DNA from: Streptococcus infantis SK970
GTDB lineage: Bacteria; Bacillota; Bacilli; Lactobacillales; Streptococcaceae
Direction: 5' to 3'
Length of the DNA: 49,978 bases
NCBI GenBank assembly: GCA_000223255.2
Contig: AFUT01000006.1
Span: forward strand, 1-49,978
Part shown: positions 40,005 to 49,964 of the stretch, in pieces
Position numbering within the stretch: the first letter of the stretch is position 1
How the letters are laid out: the number at the start of each line of letters is the position of its first letter
Notes under the pieces: model-generated
What the model saw: the letters and a program-made list of their open reading frames with translations, nothing else
What the model was told of the DNA's origin: nothing
Databases searched by the model: none
Program-made: the position numbers and the translations under genes

Positions 40005-40085
40005 AGCTCCCTAATAACTAGGGAGCTCCGACCTCCAAAAGAGGTGCCCGAACAATATATTACCTCAATTTAACTCATTTGTCAA
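40005..40085 (-). promoter_or_regulatory. pyrG promoter and CTP-responsive attenuator
   Basis: Reading the minus strand: -35 TTGACA (40080-40085), 17-base spacer, -10 TAATAT (40057-40062), 7 bases, then GGGC starting at 40049. Twenty-two bases after the start comes the terminator AGCTCCCT / AGGGAGCT (40005-40027) followed by ATTTTTATTTT. This is the layout of Bacillus and Lactococcus pyrG: when CTP is low, the polymerase stutters at GGG before the C, the added G tract pairs with the C/U-rich 5' arm (CTCCCT), and the terminator cannot form. Confidence 0.8.
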
Positions 40086-40129
40086 ATATCACTCTTTCTA
40101 GATTTATAGTTCTCCTACAGAAAAGAAAA

Positions 40130-40153
40130 ACAACAAGGAAATTTCCTTGTTGT
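40130..40153 (-). terminator. Terminator after rpoE
   Basis: ACAACAAGGAAA and TTTCCTTGTTGT are perfect complements, followed on the minus strand by TTTTTC. Confidence 0.82.
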
Positions 40154-40159
40154 ATGGTA

Positions 40160-40735
40160 TTATTCTTCTTCGTCCTCAGAATCCTCGTCATCTTCTTCGT
40201 TAAGATCAACATCTTCTCCAAGGTCATCTGGTGCAATTTCGTTGATTTCAGCGTCGTAGGCTTCTACTTCGTTCTTCTCATCGTCTGGATTTTCATCATC
40301 GTAAGAAAGAGCTGGATCTTCTTCGTAGGCATCTTCATCCTCTGGATCATCTGCACCATAATCAATGGCATCAGTATCTCCGTCCATAAAGGCATTAACG
40401 CGTTTTTTCTTAGCCTTAGGTGCTACTTCTTCATCGTCACTTTCTTCAAGTGCAATGATTTCTTCGTCAATTTCATCTACTCCATACCATGAACGAAGGC
40501 CCCATTTGTTATCTCCAAGAGAGATAAAGCTACCATCAAAGTTCAACTCTGTATAGAACAAAGGTAGTGCTTCGCGAATATCGCTATTAGAGGTACCAAG
40601 ATAGTTTTGGATTTCATTGACTAAATCGCTAAAATGCATCTCGTGATCGCGACCACGTTGTTCCAAGATGGCACGAGCCACCTCAATCATAGATAGTTCA
40701 CTTTTTTCTTGCCCAGCAAATACTTCTAATTCCAA
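40160..40735 (-). CDS. rpoE: RNA polymerase delta subunit
   Basis: Gram-positive RpoE, which raises polymerase recycling and promoter specificity. The 191-aa protein has a folded HARE-HTH domain in the first 95 residues ([31 protein letters not shown]) and a very acidic, Asp/Glu-rich disordered tail (about 100-191). The tail explains a spurious hydrophobic frame on the other strand. The 5' UTR holds a short hairpin (CCAGAG / CTCTGG at 40766-40785). Confidence 0.95.
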   Translation of the reverse strand: MELEVFAGQEKSELSMIEVARAILEQRGRDHEMHFSDLVNEIQNYLGTSNSDIREALPLFYTELNFDGSFISLGDNKWGLRSWYGVDEIDEEIIALEESDDEEVAPKAKKKRVNAFMDGDTDAIDYGADDPEDEDAYEEDPALSYDDENPDDEKNEVEAYDAEINEIAPDDLGEDVDLNEEDDEDSEDEEE

Positions 40736-40878
40736 AGCGTTTCTCCTCTTTTTTACTACTAACGCCAGAGCATATAAACTCTGGTCTCATTTTAACATGT
40801 ACTCTTTATTGTACGATAATTTTGCTTAATAGTCAAAGGTTTAGAAGAAATAAATGTGAAATATTTCAGTCACTTTAA

Positions 40879-40905
40879 AGACCTGTGTAACATGACCACA
40901 GGTCT
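40879..40905 (-). terminator. Terminator after the ABC-2 permease
   Basis: AGACCTGTG and CACAGGTCT form a perfect 9-bp stem with a 9-base loop; TTTAAAG follows on the minus strand. Confidence 0.82.
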
Positions 40906-40911
40906 GATACT

Positions 40912-42111
40912 TTATTTATAGCTCAAAGCTCGTTTAAAGGTCTTCCAGATACCTAAATCATCTGCTTGAAGAACTAAACTAGCATACATACGTCCGATAA
41001 AGGCTGTTGCAGTTACGGCAAATACAACTGTTATTGCAAGCGAAATCCATGCTTCTATACTACTCGCATAACCATTAATAGCTCTGAAAGGCATAAAGAA
41101 GGTCGAAATGAAAGGAATATAAGAACCGATTTTCAAAATCAAATTGTCTCCTGCAGCGCCTAGAGCAGTAACGCCAACAAAACCAGCTATTATCAAAAGC
41201 ATCAAAGGTGACAAGGCCTTACCTGCATCCTCAGGTCGAGAAACCATAGAACCCAGAAAGGCTGCCAAGACCACATACATAAAAAGACTGACCAAAACAA
41301 ACAACAAGGTATTAACCGAAAAGGCTTCTCCCAAGTGGCTTAGAATACCTGAATTAGCCAAGAAAGGCATATCCTTAAAGAATAAGATAGCTCCAAGTCC
41401 ACCTACAACATAAATACCAATATGAGTCAAAATGACAAGAAGCAAGGCAATCATGCGTGCGTAAAAATAGTGACTAGCACGAATACTTGAGAAAACCACT
41501 TCCATAATTTTTGTTCCTTTTTCACTGGCTACCTCTTGAGCAGTGACACTGGCATAAGTAATCAAGATCATATAGAGGAAGAAGCCTAGTCCTGCCGCCG
41601 CAAAGGTTTGGACCATCTTCTTACTTTCCTTAGATTCATCAATCTGCTCTGAGAATTGAATCGTTTGTGCCAAGTGTTGTTCCTGTTCCTGAGATAAATG
41701 TGCCTCCGAACGATTGAGTTGGTATTGGAGCTCATTCAACTTAGTTGTCACAGCTAACTTTATACCAGTTTCAAGTGAAGTTTCACCGTGATAAACTGCC
41801 TTGAGGACACTATCTTCTTGATCAATGGTCAAATAACCTTTTATTTTTTCATCCTTGATGGCTTCTTGGGCGCTTGCTTCATCCTTATAGTCAAAATTAA
41901 TGCCATTGGTCGATTTAAGACTCTCTGTTACAGCAGGCACCGAACTAACTACTGCCACCTTATTATTCTGAGCCAGAGAGGAACCTTGGAGATAGCCAAT
42001 TCCGCCAGACAAGCCGATAAAGAGAAATGGCGAGATTACCATAAAGAAGAAACTCCAGGATTTGACATGACGTAGATAAGTTTCTTTGATTACAACCAAC
42101 ATATTTCTCAT
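40912..42111 (-). CDS. ABC-2 type permease (NatB/YhaP-like)
   Basis: A 399-aa exporter membrane subunit. One N-terminal helix (about 20-40) is followed by a large extracytoplasmic domain (about 45-165, Gln/Glu rich with coiled-coil SRAHLSQEQEQHLAQ) and then five more helices from about residue 170. The sequence TAQEVASEKGTKIMEVVFSS at the start of the second half is typical of the NatB/YhaP family. It overlaps its ATPase by 4 bases (ATGA). Substrate unknown; relatives export Na+ or peptides. Confidence 0.87.
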   Translation of the reverse strand: MRNMLVVIKETYLRHVKSWSFFFMVISPFLFIGLSGGIGYLQGSSLAQNNKVAVVSSVPAVTESLKSTNGINFDYKDEASAQEAIKDEKIKGYLTIDQEDSVLKAVYHGETSLETGIKLAVTTKLNELQYQLNRSEAHLSQEQEQHLAQTIQFSEQIDESKESKKMVQTFAAAGLGFFLYMILITYASVTAQEVASEKGTKIMEVVFSSIRASHYFYARMIALLLVILTHIGIYVVGGLGAILFFKDMPFLANSGILSHLGEAFSVNTLLFVLVSLFMYVVLAAFLGSMVSRPEDAGKALSPLMLLIIAGFVGVTALGAAGDNLILKIGSYIPFISTFFMPFRAINGYASSIEAWISLAITVVFAVTATAFIGRMYASLVLQADDLGIWKTFKRALSYK

Positions 42112-43000
42112 ACTTCCACCCCTGATTCTAGTTTAAAGATTTCATCAATTGTCGGAGCTTGCTGGTCAAAGGTCGCGATATAGTGTCCTTGAGTCAAGAT
42201 AGCAAAAAGCTCCTGTCCAGCATTTTCATCATCTAGGATGAGCTTCCAAATCCCCTGCTTGGTTAAGCTAGCATGAATGACATGTGGGAGTTTTTCCAAG
42301 TCTTCCTGACTCTTTTCACTTGCAACAAAGAGTCGCGTTTTACCGTATTGATTACGAACATCTTGGACTGGTCCATGCAAGACGACACGCCCATCACGAA
42401 TCATAAGGATATCATCACATAGCTCTTCGACATTGGTCATGACGTGGTCTGAAAAGATAATGGTTGCACCACGTTCTTTTCTTTGATGATAACCTGCTTG
42501 AGCAATTCGGTATTGACTGGATCTAGGCCACTAAAAGGTTCATCTAGAATGATCAGATCTGGTTCATGCATTAAAGTAATGATTAGCTGAATCTTCTGTT
42601 GATTCCCTTTTGAGAGACTCTTAATCTTGTCTGTCAATTTCCCCTTGACTTCCAGTTTCTCCATCCATTGAGGGAGTTTTTCTTTGACTTCTTTGGCATC
42701 CATGCCCTTTAACATCGCTAGGTAACGAACCTGCTCTAGAACTGTCAACTTAGGCATGAGACTACGTTCTTCAGGCAAATAACCTATCCGAGCATAGGTT
42801 TCCTGACGAATTTCCTGGCCATCAAACTGAATTTCTCCTTGATAATCCAAAAATTTCAAAATACTGTGGAAAATGGTTGTTTTCCCAGCTCCATTTTTCC
42901 CAACTAGACCTAAAATTCTTCCAGGCTGAGCTTGAAAGTCAACGCCAAACAAGACTTGTTTGGGACCAAAACTTTTTTCAAGATTGCGGACTTCTAACAT
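42108..43000 (-). pseudogene. ABC transporter ATP-binding subunit, frameshifted
   Basis: Single nucleotide-binding domain (NatA/YhaQ type): GLVGKNGAGKTTIF (Walker A, about 32-45), KSLSKGNQQKIQ (signature) and LIILDEPFSGLDP (Walker B, about 152-164). Reading then fails at a T4 run (42477-42480) where the family needs T5: the joined frame gives KERGATIIFSDHVMT with the switch His in SDHVM. The second frame continues NVEELCDDILMI and a C-terminal domain of about 90 residues. Joined length about 298 aa. As sequenced the product lacks the H-loop and would be inactive. Overlaps the permease by 4 bases. Confidence 0.87.
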
Positions 43001-43162
43001 AATCCACCTCCTACTAATCTTACCCTCATTATACTCCTTTTTTAGTCATTACAAGGATTTATGTACATTTTTATTAGTAGAATTTACTAGGCATTTTTTA
43101 TATCAAAACGAAGAAGATTCAACTTCATTTTTCTTTCCAATATTCGGCCTTTGCAAAGACAA

Positions 43163-43188
43163 AAAATCCATCCCTCAGGATGGATTTT
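43163..43188 (-). terminator. Terminator after pheT
   Basis: AAAATCCATCC and GGATGGATTTT form a perfect 11-bp stem with a 4-base loop, and T6 follows on the minus strand. Confidence 0.9.
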
Positions 43189-43194
43189 AGACTG

Positions 43195-45600
43195 TTAACG
43201 CACTTCTGCATTGACTTTTTCTTCGAGAGAAGCTTGAATTTTTTCCATGTAGCGTGCGACTTCTTCGTCGGTCAAGCTATCTTCTGGATTTTGGAAGGTC
43301 AAGCTGTAGGCCATAGACTTCATGCCAAGTCCTAGTTTTTCACCTGAGAAGACGTCAAAGAGTTTGATATCTGTCAAACGTTTCACGCCCGCAGCTTGAA
43401 TGGCATCAACCACCTCTTGGTGAGTCACTTCTGCCTTGAGGAGAAGAGCGATATCACGGCTGACTGCTGGGAATTTAGTAATTTCCACAAAGGCTGCTGC
43501 TGGTTGAAGGGCTGCTTCAATAGCTGAAAGGTTAAGCTCTGCCACATAAGTTTCTGGAATATCGTAAGCCTTAGCCGTCACAGGGTGCACTTGACCGAGG
43601 AAACCGACTACTTGATCACCGAGTGAGATCAAGGCTGTACGTCCTGGGTGAAGACTCGTGATCTCTTGCGTTGCTGTATAGGTCGCTTCAAGACCCAAGC
43701 GAGCAAAGAGGGCTTCCAAAATTCCCTTAGCATAGAAGAAATCAACTGGAACCGCTGCTGTTTGGAAGTCTTTTTCAGCGACTAAACCTGTCAATGCAAA
43801 AGCAAAGCTGTTGATTTCATTTGGCAAGTCTTCTTTTGGATTACCTGTTTGTTCAAAGACTTTTCCAATCTCATAAAGAGCCAAGTCTTTATTCTTACGC
43901 GCTACGTTATAAGCTACGGTATCCAAAATACCTGAAACCATATTTTGACGGAGGACTGAACGGTCCACAGTCATTGGCCACATCAATTCTGTCAAATGAC
44001 TTGGCTGAATCGTAAACTCCACTGCTTTTTCAGGAGTTGTCAGAGCGTAGGTGATGATTTCTGTCAATCCAGCACCTTCTGCAATGGTACGTACTTGACG
44101 GCGCAATTTTTGTGTAGCTGTTAATTCACCGGCTGTCCCATCATCTTTTGGAAGACTGGTTGGCAAGCGATCGTAACCATAAATCCGAGCGATTTCTTCA
44201 AAGAGGTCTGCTTCAATCGAAATATCCCAACGACGACGAGGAACGCTCACTGTGAAGCTTTCTGCATTTCCAGAAAGGCCAAATCCAAGACGACGGAAAA
44301 CATCCTCTACATCCGCGTAGGAAAGCTCAGTACCAAGGACACGGTTAACGTCTGCAAGAGTTGAAGAAACTTCCACATCAGATGTATCCAACTGACCTGC
44401 TGAAACGATACCCTTACGCACGGTCGCACCAGCCAATTCAGCAATCATACTTGCTGCTGCATCAAGGGCTTCATTAACGGTCGCCACATTGATGCCTTTT
44501 TCAAAGCGTGAAGATGATTCAGAGCGTAGGTTGAGACAACTACTTGTCTTACGGATAGATTTGCCATTGAAGACAGCAGCTTCAAGGACGACACGAGTAG
44601 ACTTTTCAGAAATTTCTGTAGCTTGTCCACCCATGACACCTGCAAGAGCTACTGGTTTGTCAGCAACCGTAATCACGAGGTCAGTTTTTTCCAACTCACG
44701 CTCTTCCCCATCCAAGGTCACCAATTTCTCACCTGCACGCGCTTCACGTACTCGGATGTCGTTTCCTTCAAAGGTATCCAAATCAAAGGCATGCATAGGC
44801 TGACCAAAGTAAAGCAGAATATAGTTGGTCACGTCGACGACATTATTAATGGGACGAATGCCCTCGTTCATGAGGAGGTTTTGCAACCATTGTGGACTTG
44901 GTGCGATAGTCACATTGTCCAAAATACGAGCTGCATAGTAAGGAGCCTTGTCTGTATCAATGCTGACAGAAAGAGCATCGGCTGCGGCTTGGTCTGTTTC
45001 TGTTAAAGTAAATTCTTTAAAGTTGACTGCCTTGTCGTAGATCGCTGCTACTTCGTACGCTACCCCACGCATAGAAAGAGCGTCTGCACGGTTAGGTGTG
45101 ATAGAAAGCTCGATGATTTCATCATCCAAGTCTAGGTATGAGAAGACTTCATCCCCTGGAACGGCATCTTGAGGCAAGATTTGGATGCCATCTGCAAATT
45201 CCTTTGGTACAACGGAGTCAGAAATCCCTAATTCACCAAGTGAACAGATCATTCCGAGAGATTCCAAACCACGGATTTTCCCTTTTTTGATTTTGTAGTT
45301 GTCAGCGATGCGAGCTCCTGGAAGAGCCACCATCACCTTGATGCCTGCACGCACATTTGGTGCTCCACAGACGATTTGACGGGCTTCTTCTTCACCCACA
45401 TTGACTTGGCAGACATGCAAGTGTGTTTCTGGCACATCTTCGCAAGACAAGACTTCTCCGACGACAATTTTTAAGAGACCAGCAGCAGGTGATTCCACAC
45501 CTTCTACTTCGATCCCTGTGGTTGACATTTTTTCAGCCAACTCTTGTGATGGTACATCAATGTCCACCAATTCTTTTAACCATTTATATGATACTAACAT
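43195..45600 (-). CDS. pheT: Phenylalanyl-tRNA synthetase beta subunit
   Basis: Beta chain of the heterotetrameric PheRS. The product is 801 aa: EMAP-like tRNA-binding domain (about 40-150), B3/B4 editing domain, B5 domain, a catalytic-core-like fold and the ferredoxin-fold anticodon domain at the C terminus ([13 protein letters not shown]). The start is ATG 45600 (MLVSYKWL). It lies 130 bases after pheS with no gene between; pneumococcus has an acetyltransferase gene there, from memory. Confidence 0.96.
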   Translation of the reverse strand: MLVSYKWLKELVDIDVPSQELAEKMSTTGIEVEGVESPAAGLLKIVVGEVLSCEDVPETHLHVCQVNVGEEEARQIVCGAPNVRAGIKVMVALPGARIADNYKIKKGKIRGLESLGMICSLGELGISDSVVPKEFADGIQILPQDAVPGDEVFSYLDLDDEIIELSITPNRADALSMRGVAYEVAAIYDKAVNFKEFTLTETDQAAADALSVSIDTDKAPYYAARILDNVTIAPSPQWLQNLLMNEGIRPINNVVDVTNYILLYFGQPMHAFDLDTFEGNDIRVREARAGEKLVTLDGEERELEKTDLVITVADKPVALAGVMGGQATEISEKSTRVVLEAAVFNGKSIRKTSSCLNLRSESSSRFEKGINVATVNEALDAAASMIAELAGATVRKGIVSAGQLDTSDVEVSSTLADVNRVLGTELSYADVEDVFRRLGFGLSGNAESFTVSVPRRRWDISIEADLFEEIARIYGYDRLPTSLPKDDGTAGELTATQKLRRQVRTIAEGAGLTEIITYALTTPEKAVEFTIQPSHLTELMWPMTVDRSVLRQNMVSGILDTVAYNVARKNKDLALYEIGKVFEQTGNPKEDLPNEINSFAFALTGLVAEKDFQTAAVPVDFFYAKGILEALFARLGLEATYTATQEITSLHPGRTALISLGDQVVGFLGQVHPVTAKAYDIPETYVAELNLSAIEAALQPAAAFVEITKFPAVSRDIALLLKAEVTHQEVVDAIQAAGVKRLTDIKLFDVFSGEKLGLGMKSMAYSLTFQNPEDSLTDEEVARYMEKIQASLEEKVNAEVR

Positions 45601-45730
45601 AATTCTGAGCATAAGATCCCGATCAGCGAGACCTTTTCAATTCCTTTCTTTTTCTTCGAGTCAGCTCTTATCATTTTTCAGCGAGAGGAAATGACTAGAA
45701 CTGTATAGGACTGTATTTCAGGTTTTCTTC

Positions 45731-46777
45731 TTATTTAAACTGTTCTGAGAATCGGACATCGCCTTGGTAGAATCCACGGATATCGTTGATTCCGTAACGA
45801 AGCATAGCGACACGCTCTTGACCAAGACCAAAGGCGAACCCTGAATAGACTGTTGAATCAATGCCACTCATTTCAAGCACGCGTGGGTGAACCATACCGG
45901 CACCCATAATCTCGATCCAACCGGTCTTCTTACATACGTTACAGCCTTCTCCTCCACACTTGAAGCATGAAACATCGACCTCAACAGAAGGCTCTGTGAA
46001 CGGGAAGTATGATGGACGCAAACGGATTTGGCGCTCTTCACCAAACATCTTTTGCACAATCAACTGAAGCGTTCCTTGAAGGTCAGCCATAGAGATATTT
46101 TTCCCTACAACCAAACCTTCGATTTGGTGGAATTGGTGACTGTGGGTTGCATCGTCTGTATCACGACGGAATACACGTCCTGGTGAGATCATCTTCAAAG
46201 GACCTTTTGAAAAATCATGGGCATCCATCGCACGCGCCTGAACAGGAGATGTGTGGGTACGGAGCAAGATTTCTTCTGTGATGTAGAAAGTATCCTGCAT
46301 ATCACGAGCTGGGTGATCTTTTGGAAGGTTCATACGTTCAAAGTTGTAGTAGTCTTGCTCCACTTCAAATCCATCTACTACTTGGTAACCCATACCGATG
46401 AAGATATCTTCGATTTCTTCACTGGTTTGTGTGAGGACATGACGGTGACCTGTCGCAACTGGACGACCTGGGAGAGTCACATCAATACTCTCACTTGCTA
46501 GTTGAGCTGCGACTTTCTTTTCTTCCAAGAGCTTAGCTGTTTCTTCAAAGGCAGCTGTTAGGACGTCGCGAGCCTCATTTACGTGTTTTCCGATAACAGG
46601 ACGCATTTCTGCAGAAACATCTTTCATCCCTTTAAGGATTTCAGTCAGTGATCCTTTTTTACCAAGGACAGAGACACGCAATTCTTGCATCTCTTTTTCA
46701 TTTTCAGCAGAAATCTGCTTCAAGCTAGCTAGCGTTTCTTCACGAAGCGCTTTTAATTGTTCTTCAATAGTTGACAT
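45731..46777 (-). CDS. pheS: Phenylalanyl-tRNA synthetase alpha subunit
   Basis: Catalytic alpha chain, 348 aa from ATG 46777 ([11 protein letters not shown]), behind GGAGGAATT. The N-terminal coiled coil (about 1-90) binds tRNA; the class II core shows [34 protein letters not shown] (motif 2, split across about 205-226), [10 protein letters not shown] and [17 protein letters not shown] (motif 3). The longer frame upstream to 46876 runs through the T-box and is not coding. T-box regulated. Confidence 0.97.
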   Translation of the reverse strand: MSTIEEQLKALREETLASLKQISAENEKEMQELRVSVLGKKGSLTEILKGMKDVSAEMRPVIGKHVNEARDVLTAAFEETAKLLEEKKVAAQLASESIDVTLPGRPVATGHRHVLTQTSEEIEDIFIGMGYQVVDGFEVEQDYYNFERMNLPKDHPARDMQDTFYITEEILLRTHTSPVQARAMDAHDFSKGPLKMISPGRVFRRDTDDATHSHQFHQIEGLVVGKNISMADLQGTLQLIVQKMFGEERQIRLRPSYFPFTEPSVEVDVSCFKCGGEGCNVCKKTGWIEIMGAGMVHPRVLEMSGIDSTVYSGFAFGLGQERVAMLRYGINDIRGFYQGDVRFSEQFK

Positions 46778-47006
46778 AATTCCTCCATCAGTCTCTCGTA
46801 GATAAAAAGAAAACCACATGCCAAAACTCCACAATCGGAGCGTTGACACGCGGTACCATCCGTTTTCATCTGACAAGTCAGACCTTTATTTCTGAATCCA
46901 TAGGCAAGTGAATTCACCCAGCTTTCATATAGAGAGCTTTCAGTCACGGCTCTCCTCCCTGATATACTTCCCCTGAGATACTAGTCTTGCAGATTCCTAT
47001 TTAATT
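46778..47006 (-). promoter_or_regulatory. Phe-responsive T-box leader of pheS
   Basis: About 230 bases of untranslated leader on the minus strand. The T-box sequence GGATGGTACCGCG is present at 46849-46861, followed by a terminator-type stem (CTCC / GGAG with TTTT, 46823-46840). Near the 5' end the AGTA/GGAGGAGAGCC stem I region appears. A plausible specifier triplet UUC, coding Phe, lies at 46910-46912 within GTGAATTCAC. Promoter: -35 TTGCAA (47037-47042), -10 TAAAAT (47014-47019), 17-base spacer. Confidence 0.88.
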
Positions 47007-47054
47007 ATTATTCATTTTATCAAATTTCAAGCATTCTTGCAAGATATTTTGCGA

Positions 47055-47770
47055 CTAATCAACATAGTCCCCACCTTCAAAGCCGTAATACTCTTCCAAG
47101 CTGAGACCACTTGCAGCGATGTCCTTGGCTTCTTTGCCAACATAGCGAAGGTGCCATTCCTCAGCCATATAACCCGTTTCTTTTCCTTACCTTTTAGATA
47201 ACGAACGACGAAGCCATAGTCTGCAGCATGATCCAATAGCCATTGAGCAGCCTTTTCTTCAGTCACCAAATCTCCATTTGTTCCAATTAGGTCAAAGGCA
47301 AGGCCAGTTTGGTGTTCACTATATCCAGGTCGTGCAGAATAGCGGTCAGCCTCTGCCTTTCCGTCTTGGTTGACATAGTCCTGATAAAGTTGAGTTTGGG
47401 TTTCATAACTTCTGAAACCACTATAGTGGTCACTAATTGGGAAACCAGCTTCTTTCATAGCAGCAATCAGTTTCAATAACTCCTCTTTAGCTATTGGATT
47501 TTCACCAGGGTTATAGTCTTTAGACAAGGGATAGTGTTTATTAGCGATGACAATTTCATCGTATTTCCCTTGAATACTGTAGTATCCCCCTTTATTGACT
47601 ACTTCTGCCTTTTTCTGACTAGCTTCCTGAGATTTACTTCCGACTGTACCTTCTTGGATTGTTTTCTCTTCAATTGCAGCAGTCGTTTCTGAATTTGCTG
47701 GTTTTTCTTGCGAACAAGCTGCTAATGTCAATGCTAATAATCCTGATAATACAAGATATCTTTTCTTCAT
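47055..47770 (-). pseudogene. ldcB: L,D-carboxypeptidase (LdcB/DacB), frameshifted near the C terminus
   Basis: Lipoprotein peptidase of the M15B (VanY-like) family that trims D-Ala from peptidoglycan tetrapeptides. Start at ATG 47770 (MKKRYLVLSG); the lipobox LTLAACSQ puts the lipid Cys at residue 19. GFRSYETQTQLYQDYV and SEHQTGLAFDLIG (Zn ligands His and Asp) are present. After KGKEK a T4 run (47181-47184) should be T5: the correct frame gives EEWHLRYVGKEA, whose His is the third zinc ligand, and ends YVD at 47055 (238 aa). As read, the frame runs on to 47027 without the zinc His. Overlapping region with the T-box promoter. Confidence 0.88.
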
Positions 47771-47781
47771 CTTTAATCCTT

Positions 47782-48243
47782 TCATTTTACTATCTGGTTT
47801 AAAGTTTCTGATAATGTCGCAATCAAGTTTTCCAGTCTCCGATCTTTAACGTGATATTCCTCAGCAACCATTTCTTCCCATGGGACCCACCAAACTGGGC
47901 CACGACCGTTAAGGCCGTGTCCCTTCATATCACCCTCTCGTCTCGGAAAAATATGCCAGTGAGCATGTGCATCCCCATTTCCTAACAACTCTACATTCAT
48001 CTTTTGAGCTGAAAAAGCTATAGAGACAGCTTCCTGGACTAGACTCATCTCCTCTAAAAAGCGAAGTTTGATACTTGGTTTTAGATGATGTAATTCTGTA
48101 ACATGTTCCTTGGCTAAGAAGAGAGTATAGCCTTCAAAATACTGGTGGTCACCAATTACGACATATCCTGTTTCTAGTTCCTTTACAAAGTAGGGATTTT
48201 CCCCTGCCTTAATCAATTCAATTCGTTCACAAATTAGGCACAT
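47782..48243 (-). CDS. HIT family (histidine triad) protein
   Basis: A 153-aa nucleotide hydrolase/transferase of the HIT superfamily. The triad is HAHWHIFPRR (about 89-98), preceded by ELLGNGDA. CLICERI at the N terminus has the Cys pair often seen near HIT starts. I start at 48243 (MCLICERI), where the ATG overlaps the pepA stop region (TAGGATG); the longer frame upstream lies inside pepA. pepA, this gene and ldcB form one run. Confidence 0.88.
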   Translation of the reverse strand: MCLICERIELIKAGENPYFVKELETGYVVIGDHQYFEGYTLFLAKEHVTELHHLKPSIKLRFLEEMSLVQEAVSIAFSAQKMNVELLGNGDAHAHWHIFPRREGDMKGHGLNGRGPVWWVPWEEMVAEEYHVKDRRLENLIATLSETLNQIVK

Positions 48244-48244
48244 C

Positions 48245-49282
48245 CTAGTCCACCAACTCACTCTTAAGATAAGCGTCCACCATACGCTCAGTAGCAACTA
48301 CAGAATCGATATGAGTTCGCTCGTAAGAGTGACTAGACTCGATACCCGCTCCTAGGAGAGCGTGTTTGACCTCTGCGCCAGCTGACATGGCTGCAGAAGC
48401 ATCCGAACCGTAAAATGGATAGATATCCAGTTTAAATGGTATGTCCTGCTCTTTTGCCAAGGCAACCAGATGTTGACGGAATTCATAGTGATAAGGACCT
48501 GAAGCATCTTTGACACAGATAGACACTGTGTACTCATCCGTCTGCTGGTCATCTCCCATTGCTCCCATATCTACTGCTAGATATTCGATAACTTGACTTG
48601 GGATACTTGAGTTAGCACCATGCCCCACTTCTTCAAAGACTGAAAAAGCAAAATGGGTAGTGACAGGAAGTTCAACCCCCTCTTCTTTATAGACTTTAAG
48701 AAGATTGAGGAGGATAGCCGCGCTGACTTTATCATCCAAATGACGCGATTTGATAAATCCTGAATCAGTCACGACAGTTCTTGGATCAAAGCTGATAAAG
48801 TCACCAACCTCAATACCGAGTGCGCGTGTTTCTTTTTCGTTAGTCACTTTCTCATCCAAACGCACTTCCATATTATCCTGTGTGCGTTCAGCAGTTCCAG
48901 CATCCTTGTATACATGACAAGAAGTCTGGTGGATCAAAATGGTACCTGAAATAGTCTTACCTGTACTAGCCACATGAACTGTACAGTTTTCGCCTTCAAT
49001 CATGTTCCAAGGGTATCCACCAATACGGTCCATTTTGAGACGACCGTCTGGCTTAACAGCGCGAACGATAGCTCCCAAGGTATCCACATGGGCGGTCACA
49101 TAACGCTGTTGCTCATCATTTTTACCTTTGACAGTAACGTTGACACCACCTTTGGCAGTACGGATTGGTTGATAACCTAGTTTTTCAAGAGTCTCAACCA
49201 AATAATTCGTAATTTCACGTGTAAAACCTGTTGGTGATGCGATAGCAGTTAGTTCTTTGATATATTCTACAGTTTGATTCAT
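48245..49282 (-). CDS. pepA: Glutamyl aminopeptidase PepA (M42 family)
   Basis: Cytosolic metallo-aminopeptidase of family M42 that releases N-terminal Glu/Asp residues. It is 345 aa. Zinc ligands and catalytic residues are seen in YVTAHVDTLGA (His/Asp, about 61-71), KSRHLDDKVSA (Asp, about 175-185), FEEVGHGA (Glu pair, about 209-216), AVDMGA (about 232) and SSHSYERTHIDS (His, about 313-324). GAGGTGAAGAA precedes the ATG. No signal peptide. Confidence 0.95.
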   Translation of the reverse strand: MNQTVEYIKELTAIASPTGFTREITNYLVETLEKLGYQPIRTAKGGVNVTVKGKNDEQQRYVTAHVDTLGAIVRAVKPDGRLKMDRIGGYPWNMIEGENCTVHVASTGKTISGTILIHQTSCHVYKDAGTAERTQDNMEVRLDEKVTNEKETRALGIEVGDFISFDPRTVVTDSGFIKSRHLDDKVSAAILLNLLKVYKEEGVELPVTTHFAFSVFEEVGHGANSSIPSQVIEYLAVDMGAMGDDQQTDEYTVSICVKDASGPYHYEFRQHLVALAKEQDIPFKLDIYPFYGSDASAAMSAGAEVKHALLGAGIESSHSYERTHIDSVVATERMVDAYLKSELVD

Positions 49283-49352
49283 TTCTTCACCTCTTCCTAA
49301 TATTATATCACTTTTCCCATTTTAGTATGTGTAAAAAGGAAAACGAATATAC

Positions 49353-49381
49353 TTTGATTGCGAAAGTATTTTATGATATAA
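49353..49381 (+). promoter_or_regulatory. Promoter of the DUF1307 lipoprotein gene
   Basis: -35 TTGATT (49353-49358), -10 TATAAT (49376-49381), 17-base spacer; AAAGGAAAAAT lies before the ATG at 49413. Confidence 0.72.
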
Positions 49382-49412
49382 TGAAAAAAGTTCTTATGAT
49401 GAAAGGAAAAAT

Positions 49413-49964
49413 ATGAACAGATATTTCAAAATGACGCTTCTCTTAGCCTTATCGTTGACATTCTTGTTGGGATGTTCTAAACAATCATCAACAACTTCTA
49501 ACTCCTCAAAAGCAGAGACAAGTGAAGTAAAAACTACCGAAACTGAAACAACTGAGGCTGAAACTACAGAAAAGAAAGCTGAATCAAAAACTGTAGTCTT
49601 TGTTCATGACAGTAATCCAGGAAGACATTCTACCTTGACATATACTGTTGAGGGTGATGACGTTATGAAACAAGAAGTTTATAATGTTTTTGAACCTGAA
49701 ATACTCAATAAGAGCGCTAATGAGCTTAAAGAACTTATCGTGAAAACTTATAAAGGGTATGAGGGAATCAAAGGTGTTACACAAAATATCGAATTCAAAG
49801 ATGGAAAAGTCATCCATACCATGGTCATTGACATGACTGTAGTCAATCTTGATGAGATGAAAAAAGCAATGCCAAATGAATATTCAGGGGCTGGAAAACG
49901 TGTGAGTTTTTCAAAAACTAAAAAGATGCTTGAGGACCTTGGATATACTGAAAAAACGAACTAA
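49413..49964 (+). CDS. DUF1307 family lipoprotein
   Basis: A 183-aa secreted lipoprotein. Signal sequence MNRYFKMTLLLALSLTFLLG ends at a lipobox with Cys at residue 21. A Ser/Thr/Glu-rich linker (about 22-55) precedes the DUF1307 (YehR-like) domain, from KTVVFVHDSNPG to the end. Role unknown. Its stop is at 49962-49964 and no terminator is visible before the window ends. Confidence 0.88.
   Translation: MNRYFKMTLLLALSLTFLLGCSKQSSTTSNSSKAETSEVKTTETETTEAETTEKKAESKTVVFVHDSNPGRHSTLTYTVEGDDVMKQEVYNVFEPEILNKSANELKELIVKTYKGYEGIKGVTQNIEFKDGKVIHTMVIDMTVVNLDEMKKAMPNEYSGAGKRVSFSKTKKMLEDLGYTEKTN

Noticed and set aside
40079..40492. Long plus-strand frame of 137 codons rich in Phe, Ile and Val opposite rpoE
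   Set aside because: It is the complement of the acidic tail of RpoE: GAA/GAT codons read as TTC/ATC on the other strand. No start signal and it runs through the rpoE terminator.
46753..46947. Small minus-strand frame within the pheS leader
   Set aside because: It covers the T-box structure and has no conserved protein character.
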